This document shows, in pieces, positions 1 to 8,937 of a stretch of DNA of 64,000 bases. Location of the stretch: positions 434,001 through 498,000 of the forward strand of contig JACRJX010000029.1 of assembly GCA_016235595.1 (NCBI GenBank), given 5' to 3'. Under the pieces are notes generated by a model. That model was not told the DNA's origin. It searched no databases and saw nothing but the letters and a program-made list of their open reading frames with translations. Both the position numbers and the translations under genes were made by a program. The first letter of the stretch is position 1; every line of letters starts with the position of its first letter. The stretch is from Verrucomicrobiota bacterium (GTDB lineage Bacteria; Verrucomicrobiota; Verrucomicrobiia; CAIQCK01).

Positions 1-739
1 CGGCCTCGATGGCCATGTTGGCGATGGTCATGCGGTCGTCCATATCGAGCGCCGACACGCCGGGACCGACGAACTCCATGGCGCGGTAGGTGGCGCCGTC
101 GAATCCAATCTCGCCGATGACATCGAGGATGATATCTTTGCCCATCACGCCGGGTTGGAGCGCGCCTTCAAACCAGAACCGCATCCCCTCGGGCACCTTG
201 AGCAGAATTTTGCCGGTGCCCATGACAAAGCCGGCGTCCGTGTTGCCGATGCCGGTGGCGAACTCGCCGAATGCGCCGGCGGTGCATGTGTGGCTGTCGG
301 TGCCAAGCAACACCTCGCCGGGGCGCGTGTGGCCCTTGAGCGGCAACGCGGTGTGGCAGACGCCGACGTAATGGCTGCCGTGCTGTTTCGCGATCGGCCC
401 GCGGGAGGCGTCGTATTTCCAGTGGCCGCGCGGGTCGTCAATGATGTCGTAGAAATACGGCAGGCCCTGCTCGCGAGCGAACTCGCGGAGTGTGTCCACG
501 TTGCGGTTGCAAAGCGCGTCGGTGGTGAAAATGTAATGATCTGGCGTAATGACGATCTTCTTCGGGTCCCACACCTTCGCGTTCTTGCCGAACTCGCGCT
601 TAAACACGCCGATAGTGCCCGGTCCGCACACGTCATGCGTCATCAGGATATCCACACTCACCCATACGTTCTCGCCAGCGTAAACCTTTGCCTTGCCGCT
701 GGCGCGGGCGAGGATCTTTTCTGTCAATGTCATGCCCAT
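1..739 (-). CDS. leuC: 3-isopropylmalate dehydratase large subunit (aconitase family), 3' end cut by window
   Basis: Catalyses isomerisation of 2- to 3-isopropylmalate in leucine biosynthesis, as the large subunit with LeuD. The first 246 residues are visible and read without a break. They carry aconitase-family landmarks: an early THDVCGPGTIGVFKREFG segment, ITPDHYIF, the GTDSHTCTAGAFG substrate loop and a GxMGKDIILDVIGEIGFDGATY-type stretch broken only by ordinary substitutions. The pattern fits the shorter LeuC2/homoaconitase-like branch, so homoaconitase is the main alternative. The Fe-S cysteine region of the C-terminal half lies beyond base 1. The ATG at 739 is preceded by an AGGA ribosome site 8 nt upstream. 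The gene lies 78 nt after the anti-sigma gene on the same strand. That gap contains a small GCTGG/CCAGC inverted repeat (about 752-766). Confidence 0.9.
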   Translation of the reverse strand, partial: MGMTLTEKILARASGKAKVYAGENVWVSVDILMTHDVCGPGTIGVFKREFGKNAKVWDPKKIVITPDHYIFTTDALCNRNVDTLREFAREQGLPYFYDIIDDPRGHWKYDASRGPIAKQHGSHYVGVCHTALPLKGHTRPGEVLLGTDSHTCTAGAFGEFATGIGNTDAGFVMGTGKILLKVPEGMRFWFEGALQPGVMGKDIILDVIGEIGFDGATYRAMEFVGPGVSALDMDDRMTIANMAIEA

Positions 740-817
740 AAATTTTGTCCTGCTGGATTAACCAGCGGGGCGAACTTAAAGGACGCCTCGCCTCGTTGCA
801 ACGGGTTTTTCCCAGCC

Positions 818-1504
818 CTAAGGCACGAGTTTTTCGGCCACCAGCCGGCCGTCGGACGTTTCCAGCAGAATGCGATAGCTGCCGGGGCGCAGTTGGGCGT
901 CCTCGCTGACGGGCCGCTTGAAAACGCGCTGAAAAGTCTGGCCCGGTTCCACGCGCAGCGCCGACGCCACGGGACACTCTTTTTCGCCCAGAGGGTCGCT
1001 GACGATGACGCGGATGACCTCCAGCGGCCGGGTATCGCTGTTGTGAATCGTCAGGTCGTATTCGAGCGAGGGTGGTTCCACGAAGTAACGCGTGATCAGC
1101 ACGCGGTCCAGTGTCACTTGAACTTTGGACGCGACAACGGCTGTCTTCGCCACGCGCGGTTGCATCATGCCATGCCACAACGCTGCCGCCAGGCTGGCGA
1201 GGATGACCGTGATGAGGAACGCGCCCAGCCAGAGCCACCATCGCTGTCGCGACCGGTTCTGCTCGATCATCGCCGCGCCGACCGCCACAAGCCGCGTGCG
1301 CAGTTGCGGCTGGTCCGGCGCCGGTTGTTGCGCGAGTTGCTCCGCGCCGCTTTGCACCGCCTCAAAACTCCGCAGGATGGCGGCGCAGGACGGACAATCG
1401 CGCAGGTGTTCGCGCATCGCATCGCGGCGGGCGGCGGGCTGTTCGCCGTCGAGGTAGGCTGACCATTCCTGCGGGGCGTAATGTTCGGATGCTCGCGTGC
1501 TCAT
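818..1504 (-). CDS. Membrane-anchored anti-sigma factor with zinc-finger HC2 domain
   Basis: Predicted partner of the ECF sigma factor encoded immediately upstream. The N-terminal ~45 residues carry a zinc-finger pattern (histidine, then HLRDCPSC) typical of zf-HC2 anti-sigma factors, which bind sigma and release it on a signal. One hydrophobic segment at about residues 90-110 (RWWLWLGAFLITVILASLAA) anchors the protein, with a C-terminal domain of ~110 residues expected outside the cytoplasm. That domain reads like a beta-rich sensory domain and was not matched to a family. Only 1 nt separates its ATG from the sigma stop codon, so the two are almost certainly co-transcribed and translationally coupled. 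The inducing signal cannot be read from the sequence. Confidence 0.8.
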   Translation of the reverse strand: MSTRASEHYAPQEWSAYLDGEQPAARRDAMREHLRDCPSCAAILRSFEAVQSGAEQLAQQPAPDQPQLRTRLVAVGAAMIEQNRSRQRWWLWLGAFLITVILASLAAALWHGMMQPRVAKTAVVASKVQVTLDRVLITRYFVEPPSLEYDLTIHNSDTRPLEVIRVIVSDPLGEKECPVASALRVEPGQTFQRVFKRPVSEDAQLRPGSYRILLETSDGRLVAEKLVP

Positions 1505-1505
1505 G

Positions 1506-2048
1506 TCAGTGGCCCTCCAAAAACTTCAGCAGCCGGCAGCGCGCGCGGAAGAGCGTGCCGCGCACCTGTTCGAGGCGGCAGTTCATCGCCCGCGCGATTT
1601 CCTCGTAGGACATTTCTTCAAAGCTGCGCAGTGTCACGGCTGTCCGCTGGTTCTCCGGCAAACGGTCCATGGCGTCGGCGAGCCGTTTGAGAAACTCCTT
1701 GTTGAGCAGTTCATGACTCGGCGACAATAACGTCATCGGCTCTGCCTCGGCCGTGTCGGCAGACTCGGCGGACGATTCCAGACGCCGCCGTTTGCGCAGA
1801 TGCATCAGGCTGACGCGCGTGGCAACGGCCAGCACCCACGTGGAGAGCTTCGATTTTCCTTCAAACTTCACCACGGCCCGGAAGACCGCGATGAAAGTCT
1901 CCTGGCAAACATCCTCCGCCTCCGCTTCGCCGACCATGCGCCGGGCCAGGTAGTAGACCGGCCGGCGGTAGCAGTCGTAAAGCGCCCCGAGCGCCGCGGG
2001 ATCACCGCGGCGGCATTGGCGCAGAGTCTCGACATCCAGTTCGGTCAT
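1506..2048 (-). CDS. RNA polymerase sigma factor, ECF (sigma-70) family
   Basis: A 180-residue two-domain ECF sigma factor. Region 2 covers about residues 15-85 (YYLARRMVGEAEAEDVCQET, then the promoter-melting STWVLAVATRVSLMHLRKRR stretch). A variable linker follows, then region 4 at about 120-175 (LPENQRTAVTLRSFEEMSYE and a helix-turn-helix ending GTLFRARCRLLKFLEG). Length and order are normal for the family. The ATG at 2048 opens a two-gene unit with the anti-sigma factor. ECF pairs are usually autoregulated, but no convincing -35/-10 pair was recognised in the ~115 nt upstream. Regulon and signal are unknown. Confidence 0.93.
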   Translation of the reverse strand: MTELDVETLRQCRRGDPAALGALYDCYRRPVYYLARRMVGEAEAEDVCQETFIAVFRAVVKFEGKSKLSTWVLAVATRVSLMHLRKRRRLESSAESADTAEAEPMTLLSPSHELLNKEFLKRLADAMDRLPENQRTAVTLRSFEEMSYEEIARAMNCRLEQVRGTLFRARCRLLKFLEGH

Positions 2049-2165
2049 GAGACGGGTCTCAACCGTTTGTTGCGCGCGGCGGCTGAAAGTTGGGCGAAAT
2101 GCACGCGGCTGGTTTGGCAGAACTGCGGCAAGTCGGCAACGAGGAAATGCGACGACGCCGGAGGA

Positions 2166-2453
2166 TCAGGGCTGGGTCGAGGCGCCGCCGGCCTCATGCT
2201 CGGCGTGGCTGGCACGGAGTGATTGAAGGTAGCGGGTGAGCTGCTTGGTTTGCGCCTGCGTCAGCTTCGACTTGGCGAGCATCTGCCCCATCCACATGTT
2301 CCAGGCAGGCTCCGGATAGTTCTCGATCTTGTAGAGCTTGTGGCACCGCCCGCACTTCTCCACGTAAAGTTTCCCACACGCCGCGCTCTCTTTCGGCGTC
2401 AGTCCGGCTGCGGTGGCCATTGCGATGGCAACGATAACAAACGCTAGTTTCAT
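2166..2453 (-). CDS. Small exported monohaem c-type cytochrome-like protein
   Basis: A 95-residue protein with a clear signal peptide (MKLAFVIVAIAMATAAG) and a single CGRCH haem-binding motif at about residue 35. A methionine-rich stretch (WNMWMGQML, about residues 51-59) could supply the distal ligand. Size and single CxxCH fit a periplasmic electron carrier of the cytochrome c class I or truncated type. The tail is polar and ends in a histidine/glutamate/alanine-rich segment. It lies upstream of the sigma/anti-sigma pair on the same strand with ~115 nt between, so it may or may not share a transcript. No redox partner gene is adjacent. Confidence 0.75.
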   Translation of the reverse strand: MKLAFVIVAIAMATAAGLTPKESAACGKLYVEKCGRCHKLYKIENYPEPAWNMWMGQMLAKSKLTQAQTKQLTRYLQSLRASHAEHEAGGASTQP

Positions 2454-2579
2454 CAGAACCCGACTCCAACAGTCTGCCGCACGTTGATCCGGTCGTGCCC
2501 GTTGCGACCAAAATGCTGATTGTTGTCCAACTCGTCCAGAAAAATCTCCAGGATTTTTTCGCCGTGTGTCCGGCTTCGC

Positions 2580-4022
2580 TTACTTCGGCGCGCCGGTGAG
2601 GTTGATGACGACGGTCTTCGTATCCGTCATCTCCTGCAACGCGTAGCGCGGCCCCTCACGGCCGATGCCGCTGTCCTTGACGCCGCCGTAGGGCATCTGA
2701 TCCACGCGGAACGTCGGCACGTCGTTGATCATCACGCCGCCGCATTCGATCTGCTGCGCGGCCCAGAGCGCGCGGCTGATGTCACGAGTGAACACGCCCG
2801 CCTGCAGACCGTAGCGGCTGCGGTTCACCATCCCGACGGCCTGCTCGATGGAATCGAACGTCTCCACGCACACGACCGGACCGAAAATTTCGTCGGCGAC
2901 CGCTTTCATGCCGGGCTGCGTGCCGGAGAGAATCGCCGGCGTCACCGTCGCGCGGCCGGCGCGTTCGCCGCCGATGAGTTTGCGCGCGCCGTCGCGCTCG
3001 GCTTCGGCGATCCATTGGATGACGCGCGCGGCGTTTGGCTCGTCAATCAGTGACGTGACATCACTCGCCTCGTCGAGCGGATGGCCGATGCGGAATGCTG
3101 CCACGCGCGACCGCAGCGCATCGGTGAAATCGCTGGCGATCTTTCCCGCGGCATAGATGCGTTGGAGATGGATGCAAACCTGGCCGGAGTGCGCGAAGCC
3201 GCCGGTCGCACAACGGCCGACCGCCAACTCCAGGTCGGCGTCGGCGTCCACGATGGCGGCGCAGTTCGCGCCGAGTTCAAGCGTGACCGGTTTCATGCCG
3301 GCGACGGCGCGGATGTGTTTGCCCACCTCTGCGCTGCCGGTGAATGTCACCATCGCCACGTCCGGATGCGCCACCAGAAAATCGCCTACCTCGCTGCCGC
3401 TGCCGGAGACGGTATTCAGGAAGCCGGCGGGCAGCCCGGCCTCGGCGAACAACTCGGCGAGCATGTAACCGCAGATCGGCGTGGCGCTGGCGGGCTTGTG
3501 GACCACCGTGTTTCCGCCGGCGAGCGCCGGGCCGATCTTGTGACAGACGAGGTTGAGCGGGAAATTGAACGGCGTGATCGCCGCGATGACACCGCGCGGC
3601 ATCCGCAGTGTGAAACCGAGCCGGTCCGTGCCGCCGGGATGCGCGTCCACCGGCACCATCTCGCCGACGTTGCGGCGCGCCTCCTCGGCGGAGAACGACA
3701 ATGTTTGCACGCTGCGCCCGACCTCGCCTTGCGCCTCGCGAACCGGTTTGCCGCTCTCGCTGGCGATGGCGCGCGCAAAATCCTCCGCCCGCAGCTGCAT
3801 CAGCCCCGCGGCTTTCGCCAGGATCTCGTGGCGCTTGTGGCTCGGCATGCGCGCGGCGGCGGGCGCGGCCTTTTTCGCAGCCGCGATGGCTTGCTCGACT
3901 TCCTCGCGATTCGCTTTCGGCGCGGTGCCGAAGACTGCGCCATCGTAAGGCACGCGCACCTCGAATCTCGCGCCAGGCTTCACCCAGCGCCCGTCAATGA
4001 AAAGGTCGTAGTCGGTTTTCAT
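2580..4022 (-). CDS. NAD(P)-dependent aldehyde dehydrogenase family protein
   Basis: Oxidises an aldehyde to the acid with NAD(P)+. A full-length (480 residue) member of the ALDH superfamily: N-terminal FIDGRW, the TPFNFPLN cofactor segment, TFTGSAEVGK in the Rossmann fold, general base Glu at about 249 (LELGAN) and catalytic Cys at about 283 (SGQVCIHLQR), followed by EIFGPVVCVE. The SGQVCI signature resembles the lactaldehyde/non-phosphorylating glyceraldehyde-3-phosphate dehydrogenase branch, but the substrate cannot be assigned. The frame is also open to a TTG two codons upstream; the ATG at 4022 gives the expected MKTDYDLFIDG start. It is 81 nt from the DUF255 gene on the same strand. Confidence 0.9.
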   Translation of the reverse strand: MKTDYDLFIDGRWVKPGARFEVRVPYDGAVFGTAPKANREEVEQAIAAAKKAAPAAARMPSHKRHEILAKAAGLMQLRAEDFARAIASESGKPVREAQGEVGRSVQTLSFSAEEARRNVGEMVPVDAHPGGTDRLGFTLRMPRGVIAAITPFNFPLNLVCHKIGPALAGGNTVVHKPASATPICGYMLAELFAEAGLPAGFLNTVSGSGSEVGDFLVAHPDVAMVTFTGSAEVGKHIRAVAGMKPVTLELGANCAAIVDADADLELAVGRCATGGFAHSGQVCIHLQRIYAAGKIASDFTDALRSRVAAFRIGHPLDEASDVTSLIDEPNAARVIQWIAEAERDGARKLIGGERAGRATVTPAILSGTQPGMKAVADEIFGPVVCVETFDSIEQAVGMVNRSRYGLQAGVFTRDISRALWAAQQIECGGVMINDVPTFRVDQMPYGGVKDSGIGREGPRYALQEMTDTKTVVINLTGAPK

Positions 4023-4103
4023 GGCCAAGCCGCGTTAATCATCCTCCGGCATGATTTCAGTGTGCGCAGTGTAGATGGAAACGCGCGTGCGCACAATCCG
4101 GCG

Positions 4104-6218
4104 TTATTCGGCCGGCGGGGCGTCGAGCATCTTCAGCAGCTTCACGAGATCGTTCGTCGGCGCGCGGCAGGCGTAATTTTCGCAGACGTAGGCGGTGGCC
4201 TTGCCGTCGAGCGGCTTCATGCTGGCGAGGAACTTCAACCGCTTTGCCATCGCCGCCTGGCGAGGGCCGCCGTCGGCCAGCAACAGGATGATGTCCGGCA
4301 GATAACGCTCGCGGACGGCGCGCAGCATTGCTTTCGTGTCCGCGGCGTCGGGCGCGCCTGCGATGACAATCTGCCGGTGTCCCGCCAGCGTGGCATCGAG
4401 CGCACACAGCCATTGCGGCACTGCCGTCGGCGTCTGGCGGAATCGCGGCAGCAATCGCCGGAGCGATTCGTCGGCGATGGCGGCGTAGCGCGGATGGCCG
4501 GTAAACTGCGCGAGCTTCTGGAGATCGGCAATGGCGATGGAGTTCCCGCTCGGTTGCGCGCCGTCGTAGTCATCCTTCATCCGCGCAATGATGTCGGTCT
4601 GGCCCGGCGGCGTGAACCAGAAACCGCCGCCTGCCTTGTCGTGAAACCGAGCGATCATCGTGTCGGTCAGTTCCACCGCGCGATCGAGCCATTGCGGGTC
4701 GAACGACGCCTCGTAAAGCTCCAGCAGGCCGGCGGCGAAGAACGCGTAATCGTCGAGGAAACCTTCCACCTTCGCCTCGCCGTCGCGCCAACGGCGCAGC
4801 AGCGTTCTTGTCTGCGGATCGTAAAGCTTCGCGAGGATGAACTCCGCCGCGCGCGTGGCTGCCGCGAGATATTGAGGTTCGTCGAGCGCCTGTGCGGCGC
4901 GGGCGAACGCGCCAATCATCTGGCCGTTCCATGCGGTGAGGATTTTGTCGTCAAGATGCGGCCGGACGCGCCGGCTGCGGACCTCGGACAGCTTCCGCTT
5001 GGCCGACTCAATCCGCTCGCGCGCCTGCTGCGGCGTGCCGCCGAAGAGCTTCGCCATCTGCTCAAACGTTCGGGCCACGAACAACACGTTGGCATTCTTC
5101 GGACCGTGGCCGGTGGGATCGTCCCAATTGCCTTTCTCCTCACAACCATAGTATTCGCCGACGAATCTCGCCTCCTCCGCTCCGAGCGCGTCGCGCAGTT
5201 CCTGCGCCGTCCACGCGTAGAATTTCCCCTCCACCCCTTCGCTGTCAGCGTCTTCGGCGGAGTAGAACGCGCCGTCGGGATGCGTCATATCGCGGCTGAT
5301 GTAGCACAACACGTCCCGGGCCACGCCGGCGAGGAACGGCTCGCGCGTGATCTGCCACGCCTCGCAATAACTGACGACGAGTTGGGCATTGTCGTAGAGC
5401 ATCTTCTCGAAATGCGGCACGCGCCATCGCTCGTCCACGCTGTAGCGCGAGAAGCCGCCGCCGAGCTGGTCGTACATTCCGCCGAGCGCCATCTGCCGCA
5501 GCGTGTGCGTCGTCATCTCCAACGCCTTCGCGTCGCCGGTCCGCTTCCAGTAACGCAGCAGGAAGTTGAGCTGCGCCGGCCGCGGAAACTTCGGCGCGCC
5601 GCCGAAACCGCCATGCTCCGCGTCATATTGGATGCGAAACTGATCGTAAGCAGCGCCCGGCAAGTCGGCGTCGATTTCACCCGGTGCACCGCCCGCCGTT
5701 GTCGCCGCGACGATGGCATCATGCAACTGGCGGCCTTGCTGGAGCACCTGCTCGTGTTGCTGCTCCCAGACCTCGTGGATGCGCGTCAGGATTTCCTTGA
5801 AGCCCGGCCGCCCGAACGCGCTTCGCGGCGGAAAATACGTGGCGCCGTAGAACGGTTTCAGGTCGGGCGTCAGCCACGCGCTGAGCGGCCAGCCGCCCTG
5901 GCCGGTCATCGTCTGCACAGCCGTCATGTAAATCTGGTCCACGTCCGGCCGTTCCTCGCGGTCCACCTTGACCGGCACAAACCAGCGGTTGAGCACTTCG
6001 GCAATTTCCGCGTTCTCGAAACTCTCATGTTCCATCACATGGCACCAGTGGCACGTCGAGTAACCGATGCTGAGGAAAATGGGTTTGTTCTCGCGCCGCG
6101 CCGTCTCGAACGCCTCCAGTCCCCACGGATGCCAGTTCACCGGATTGCAGGCATGCTGGAGCAAATATGGACTCTTTTCCTTCGCGAGCCGGTTCGGTTT
6201 GCGTGGGTCAGATGTCAT
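4104..6218 (-). CDS. DUF255 / YyaL (SSP411) family protein with N-terminal thioredoxin domain
   Basis: A 704-residue cytosolic protein, normal for the family. The N-terminal ~160 residues are the DUF255 thioredoxin-like domain with the characteristic NPVNWHPW and SYLL/SPYLLQH region and a CHWCH redox motif near residue 56, followed by [10 protein letters not shown] and [11 protein letters not shown]. The rest is an (alpha/alpha)6-barrel region as in N-acylglucosamine-2-epimerase-like folds ([16 protein letters not shown], then [11 protein letters not shown]). The biological role is not established; links to spermatogenesis in animals and to disulfide or sugar chemistry in bacteria have been suggested for homologues. 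A GTG three codons upstream (6227) is an alternative start. There is no signal peptide. Confidence 0.88.
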   Translation of the reverse strand: MTSDPRKPNRLAKEKSPYLLQHACNPVNWHPWGLEAFETARRENKPIFLSIGYSTCHWCHVMEHESFENAEIAEVLNRWFVPVKVDREERPDVDQIYMTAVQTMTGQGGWPLSAWLTPDLKPFYGATYFPPRSAFGRPGFKEILTRIHEVWEQQHEQVLQQGRQLHDAIVAATTAGGAPGEIDADLPGAAYDQFRIQYDAEHGGFGGAPKFPRPAQLNFLLRYWKRTGDAKALEMTTHTLRQMALGGMYDQLGGGFSRYSVDERWRVPHFEKMLYDNAQLVVSYCEAWQITREPFLAGVARDVLCYISRDMTHPDGAFYSAEDADSEGVEGKFYAWTAQELRDALGAEEARFVGEYYGCEEKGNWDDPTGHGPKNANVLFVARTFEQMAKLFGGTPQQARERIESAKRKLSEVRSRRVRPHLDDKILTAWNGQMIGAFARAAQALDEPQYLAAATRAAEFILAKLYDPQTRTLLRRWRDGEAKVEGFLDDYAFFAAGLLELYEASFDPQWLDRAVELTDTMIARFHDKAGGGFWFTPPGQTDIIARMKDDYDGAQPSGNSIAIADLQKLAQFTGHPRYAAIADESLRRLLPRFRQTPTAVPQWLCALDATLAGHRQIVIAGAPDAADTKAMLRAVRERYLPDIILLLADGGPRQAAMAKRLKFLASMKPLDGKATAYVCENYACRAPTNDLVKLLKMLDAPPAE

Positions 6219-6440
6219 AAACTTCACAGGCTGGCAACGCGGTCGCGCAGCCGGGCAGTATCATTTCAAAATCTTCAACGTCCTGACTTTCGACCACGCG
6301 CCCCATCTGGTCAAACGATTGTCCGGGAGCTCGGCAATATGAGGTGGAGATGGCCTTTGATGAACTATGACGCGAACAGCCAATGTGAATTTCATTTGCA
6401 ACCAGTCAGCATCTGTCCGACTATTGGGAACGGAGCGTTT

Positions 6441-6465
6441 ATGCGAAGAAACGGAGACTTCGCAT
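6441..6465. repeat. Perfect 8-bp inverted repeat upstream of the TM2 gene
   Basis: ATGCGAAG, a 9-nt loop, then CTTCGCAT. It lies 57 nt before the TM2-protein start, inside a 295-nt stretch (6228-6522) between divergent genes that otherwise shows no gene. It could be an operator or a 5' leader hairpin. No homologous site was seen elsewhere in the window. Confidence 0.35.
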
Positions 6466-6522
6466 TCAACGTGTTTGAGAACCCAAAACAGCAGACGTAT
6501 ACCTCAAACGGAAAAGGGATGT

Positions 6523-6747
6523 ATGGAGAACAAGCAACCGCAATCCAAACTCGTCATGGCCTTGGTGTGTTTTTTTCTCGGGGCCCTGGGCATTCACCGC
6601 CTCATGATGGGGTATGAGAAATGGTGGCTCATGATCATCGTCACGGTATGCACGTGCGGTATTGGTGGCGGCATCTGGGCGCTCATCGACTTCATCCAGA
6701 TACTTCTCGGCAACCTCAAGATGGCTGATGGTCAGAATTTAATCTAG
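6523..6747 (+). CDS. Small TM2-domain membrane protein
   Basis: A 74-residue integral membrane protein with two hydrophobic helices: about residues 10-27 (KLVMALVCFFLGALGIHRLM) and 35-62 (WLMIIVTVCTCGIGG then IWALIDFIQILLG). The LGALGIHRL turn and the GGIWALIDF second helix are the TM2 domain signature. Function of bacterial TM2 proteins is not established. The frame is open further upstream (to 6367), but the ATG at 6523 is favoured because it begins the conserved domain and has a purine-rich AAAAGGGA sequence just before it. The gene stands alone, divergent from the DUF255 gene. Confidence 0.8.
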   Translation: MENKQPQSKLVMALVCFFLGALGIHRLMMGYEKWWLMIIVTVCTCGIGGGIWALIDFIQILLGNLKMADGQNLI

Positions 6748-7066
6748 GGCGACCCGGGTCGCATTCCAAAGCGGAGCTTGTTCCGTCGGCAGGTGTGCGT
6801 CCAAAACACACCCGCAAGTTGACGTGCAGGATCGAATACCACAGCCTGAAGTTGTGGTTACGGATACCAACGTAAAGCGCTTGAACTGCCAAAACGCTAT
6901 TTTCTTCCGGCGGACGGGGCGTATGCCCGACAGTCACTTCGAGAGCCGGGCGACGTAGCGGCCGGAGCCTCGCTTTCCCGCGGATTCAAGCAGTTGGCAA
7001 CCTGCAACACGGTGACTTTCGACCGCGCCCGCCCGCCGGTCAAGCGACCGGAACGATCCCGAGCGC
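6748..7066. other. Intergenic stretch of about 320 nt without a gene
   Basis: No credible gene was seen. It starts with a 14-bp perfect palindrome (GCGACCCGGGTCGC, 6749-6762) directly after the TM2 stop. It holds the thioesterase-end remnant at 6938-6980. At 7013-7047 it ends with a segment resembling 6284-6318 (about 28 of 35 positions match, both starting TGACTTTCGACC), perhaps a degenerate dispersed repeat. Confidence 0.5.
6938..6980 (-). pseudogene. Remnant copy of the 3' end of the thioesterase gene, with 50-bp internal deletion
   Basis: Bases 6938-6965 are identical over 28 nt to 8480-8507, the last codons of the thioesterase gene at 8476-8937. Bases 6961-6980 match 8553-8572 at 19 of 20 positions. 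The two matching parts join at a shared GCCGG, so the copy equals 8480-8572 minus the 50 bp between two GCCGG direct repeats. The same orientation and the position on the far side of the GH43-like gene suggest a duplication that brackets that gene. It is too short to code for anything. Confidence 0.65.
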
Positions 7067-8464
7067 TCAGCCTCCCAGCGTCGCCGTCACCTTGATCTGG
7101 CGAGCCGGTTCGCGTTCGTCCCCGTTCTCCACCAGCACCTTGATGAAGGGCGGCTTTGACTTCAGTTCAACGCTTTTCCGGTTGACGCCGCCAGCGCGGC
7201 AATCGAGATCGCATGTGAGGATGTCCGCGCCGTCGTAGGCCAGACCGTCGCTGCTGCCGCGCACACGGAGCGTCAGACCTTTGCGGGCGGTGGCGGCGAA
7301 TTTGCACTCGATGCTCAGGCTGACGCGAGTGATGTTACTCAGACAGATCGGCGGGCAGTCGCCAAGCTCCGTGGCCGCGCCGGCGGCGAGAGAGTTCAGC
7401 GTCATCACTGGCATCGGGAGCGTGAACGGGCGGCGCGTGGCGAGCACCTGCACGCCGATGTCTTCGAGAACCGACGTGCGGCCCCTGGCGCGCGGCACAT
7501 GTGCCGGATCAATGTAACGCAGCGTATGAAACGCATAGATGAACGGCGGCTCGACCAGCGTGTGCACCTCCGCGAGCGCCGCCGCGTTCGGTTGGGCTTC
7601 GCGCGGGGCAATGGGGTTCGCCGCGTGCCGCGTGAAATGAAACCCGTCGCGGCTCGACGCGTAGCCGATGCTTTCGCGCGTCTTCATGCGCGGTTGGTAT
7701 TCCTTCGCGCCGCCGTAGAAGAGATGGAACAGCCCGTCACGCCAAAACACTTCTGCCTCAGAGCAGCCGCCGTCGTCCCACGCGCCCTTCTCGCCTGACG
7801 GCAGCGCGGGGTTGTCCTTCCACACTGTCCATGGCCCTTCCGGTTTGTCCGCCGTCGCCACTGAGATCGGCCCGTAGTCGGGCGCCGTGGAGCCAATCGG
7901 GTGCTCGGTGTAGAGGAAGAACCTGCCGTTGCGTTTCACAACGCCACCGACGTAGCCGAAGTCGTGGAGGATGGGGTTCTTTTCGTATTTCGTCCACGGT
8001 CCTTCGGGTTTCGAGGCAAACGCCAAACCGATATCCCACTTCGAGATGTGCTGCGCGGGCTTCGGCTTTTCCTGTTCCGCGCGGTTGTAGCCGGAATACC
8101 ACATGATGTATTTGCCGGGCGCTTCCTTCACGATCATCGCGCAGGCAACGTGATGATCATCCCAACTGCCCGCCGGCCCGACATCGAGCACGGGCCGATC
8201 GCCAAGTTTCGTCCACGGCCCCAACGGATGCAAAGCCGTCGCCAGTCCCAGGCGATATCCACCCGCTCCCCATCGCGCCTTGTCCTTCGGCACGCCATGA
8301 TAAAAAAGGTAATAGCGGCCTCCGTCCTTGATCGCGTCGCAGGCTTCGATCACCGACTCGTCCCACGCTCCTGGCGTGCCGCACATGAGAATTGGGTTTG
8401 GCCCGGGGACCTGGATGAACGTCTGGGCCGCGAGAAAGGCGATGATGATTTGCGGCAAGTTCAT
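7067..8464 (-). CDS. Secreted five-bladed beta-propeller glycosidase-like protein (GH43/GH117/GH130-like)
   Basis: A 465-residue protein with an N-terminal signal peptide (MNLPQIIIAFLAAQTFIQV). It shows repeated blade signatures of the GH43-like superfamily: WDE and SWDDHHVA, YYLFYHGV, IGLAFASKPEGPWTKYEKNPIL, FFLYTEHP, AWDDGGCSEAEVFW and FHLFYGGAKEY. Acidic residues in WDES (first blade) and GCSEAEV are candidate catalytic groups. The C-terminal ~110 residues form a separate beta-rich segment. The likely role is trimming an exogenous oligosaccharide, but the substrate is not readable and some relatives are catalytically uncharacterised. The gene is bracketed by two copies of the neighbouring thioesterase 3' end, which suggests it arrived by insertion with local duplication. 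Confidence 0.75.
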   Translation of the reverse strand: MNLPQIIIAFLAAQTFIQVPGPNPILMCGTPGAWDESVIEACDAIKDGGRYYLFYHGVPKDKARWGAGGYRLGLATALHPLGPWTKLGDRPVLDVGPAGSWDDHHVACAMIVKEAPGKYIMWYSGYNRAEQEKPKPAQHISKWDIGLAFASKPEGPWTKYEKNPILHDFGYVGGVVKRNGRFFLYTEHPIGSTAPDYGPISVATADKPEGPWTVWKDNPALPSGEKGAWDDGGCSEAEVFWRDGLFHLFYGGAKEYQPRMKTRESIGYASSRDGFHFTRHAANPIAPREAQPNAAALAEVHTLVEPPFIYAFHTLRYIDPAHVPRARGRTSVLEDIGVQVLATRRPFTLPMPVMTLNSLAAGAATELGDCPPICLSNITRVSLSIECKFAATARKGLTLRVRGSSDGLAYDGADILTCDLDCRAGGVNRKSVELKSKPPFIKVLVENGDEREPARQIKVTATLGG

Positions 8465-8475
8465 TAGAAGCGCAG

Positions 8476-8937
8476 CTATTTCGAGAGCCGGGCGACGTAG
8501 CGGCCGGTGAACGTCACGGCGTCCACGCCGCCTTCACGAATAACGACTCGCAGCCGGAGCCGCGCTTTCCCGTGTTTGCGCAAGGTGGTGAGAAAACGCG
8601 CCAGTTGCGCGGGCGTCGGCATCGAGCAGCGGGCCTCGAAGTCGCGGGTGACGGGGCGGAGATACCGGATCGTGCTGTCCTGGATAACGATGGTGCCCGC
8701 GAGGTCGGCGTTGTGGAGCGCCATCCAGATCGCGGACCAGCCAGCGAGCGTGGTGATGGCGCAGAGGCTGCCGGCGAACGCGGTGCCCTTGTCGTTGCGG
8801 TTCGGTGCGAGCGGCGCGCTGAGGACGAGGGCGGCGTTGTCGCAACGAGCTGGCTCGATTTCCAAACGGCGTGTTGCCGGGATTTCCGCGCGCAGCTTCT
8901 TCTTCAGCGTTGCGAGACCGCAGCGTGAGGACTTCAT
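8476..8937 (-). CDS. Hotdog-fold thioesterase (YiiD C-terminal-like domain)
   Basis: A 153-residue protein with the YiiD_C/thioesterase pattern: NRNDKGTAFAGSL near residues 46-58, followed by the helix LAGWSAIWMAL and a strand-rich second half (IVIQDSTIRYLRPV). It probably hydrolyses an acyl-thioester; the substrate is unknown. Its ATG overlaps the stop of the upstream esterase gene by 4 nt (ATGA), so the two are translationally coupled. A partial copy of its 3' end lies at 6938-6980. Confidence 0.78.
   Translation of the reverse strand: MKSSRCGLATLKKKLRAEIPATRRLEIEPARCDNAALVLSAPLAPNRNDKGTAFAGSLCAITTLAGWSAIWMALHNADLAGTIVIQDSTIRYLRPVTRDFEARCSMPTPAQLARFLTTLRKHGKARLRLRVVIREGGVDAVTFTGRYVARLSK

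Noticed and set aside
3081..6617. A plus-strand open frame of about 1,178 codons antisense to the aldehyde dehydrogenase and DUF255 genes
   Set aside because: Its composition is arginine/histidine-rich low-complexity, it has no recognisable domain and both minus-strand genes carry full family motifs. GC-rich antisense frames of this length are expected here.
6749..6762. GCGACCCGGGTCGC palindrome as a terminator after the TM2 gene
   Set aside because: It has no loop and no T-run; a restriction-site-like palindrome is more likely chance.
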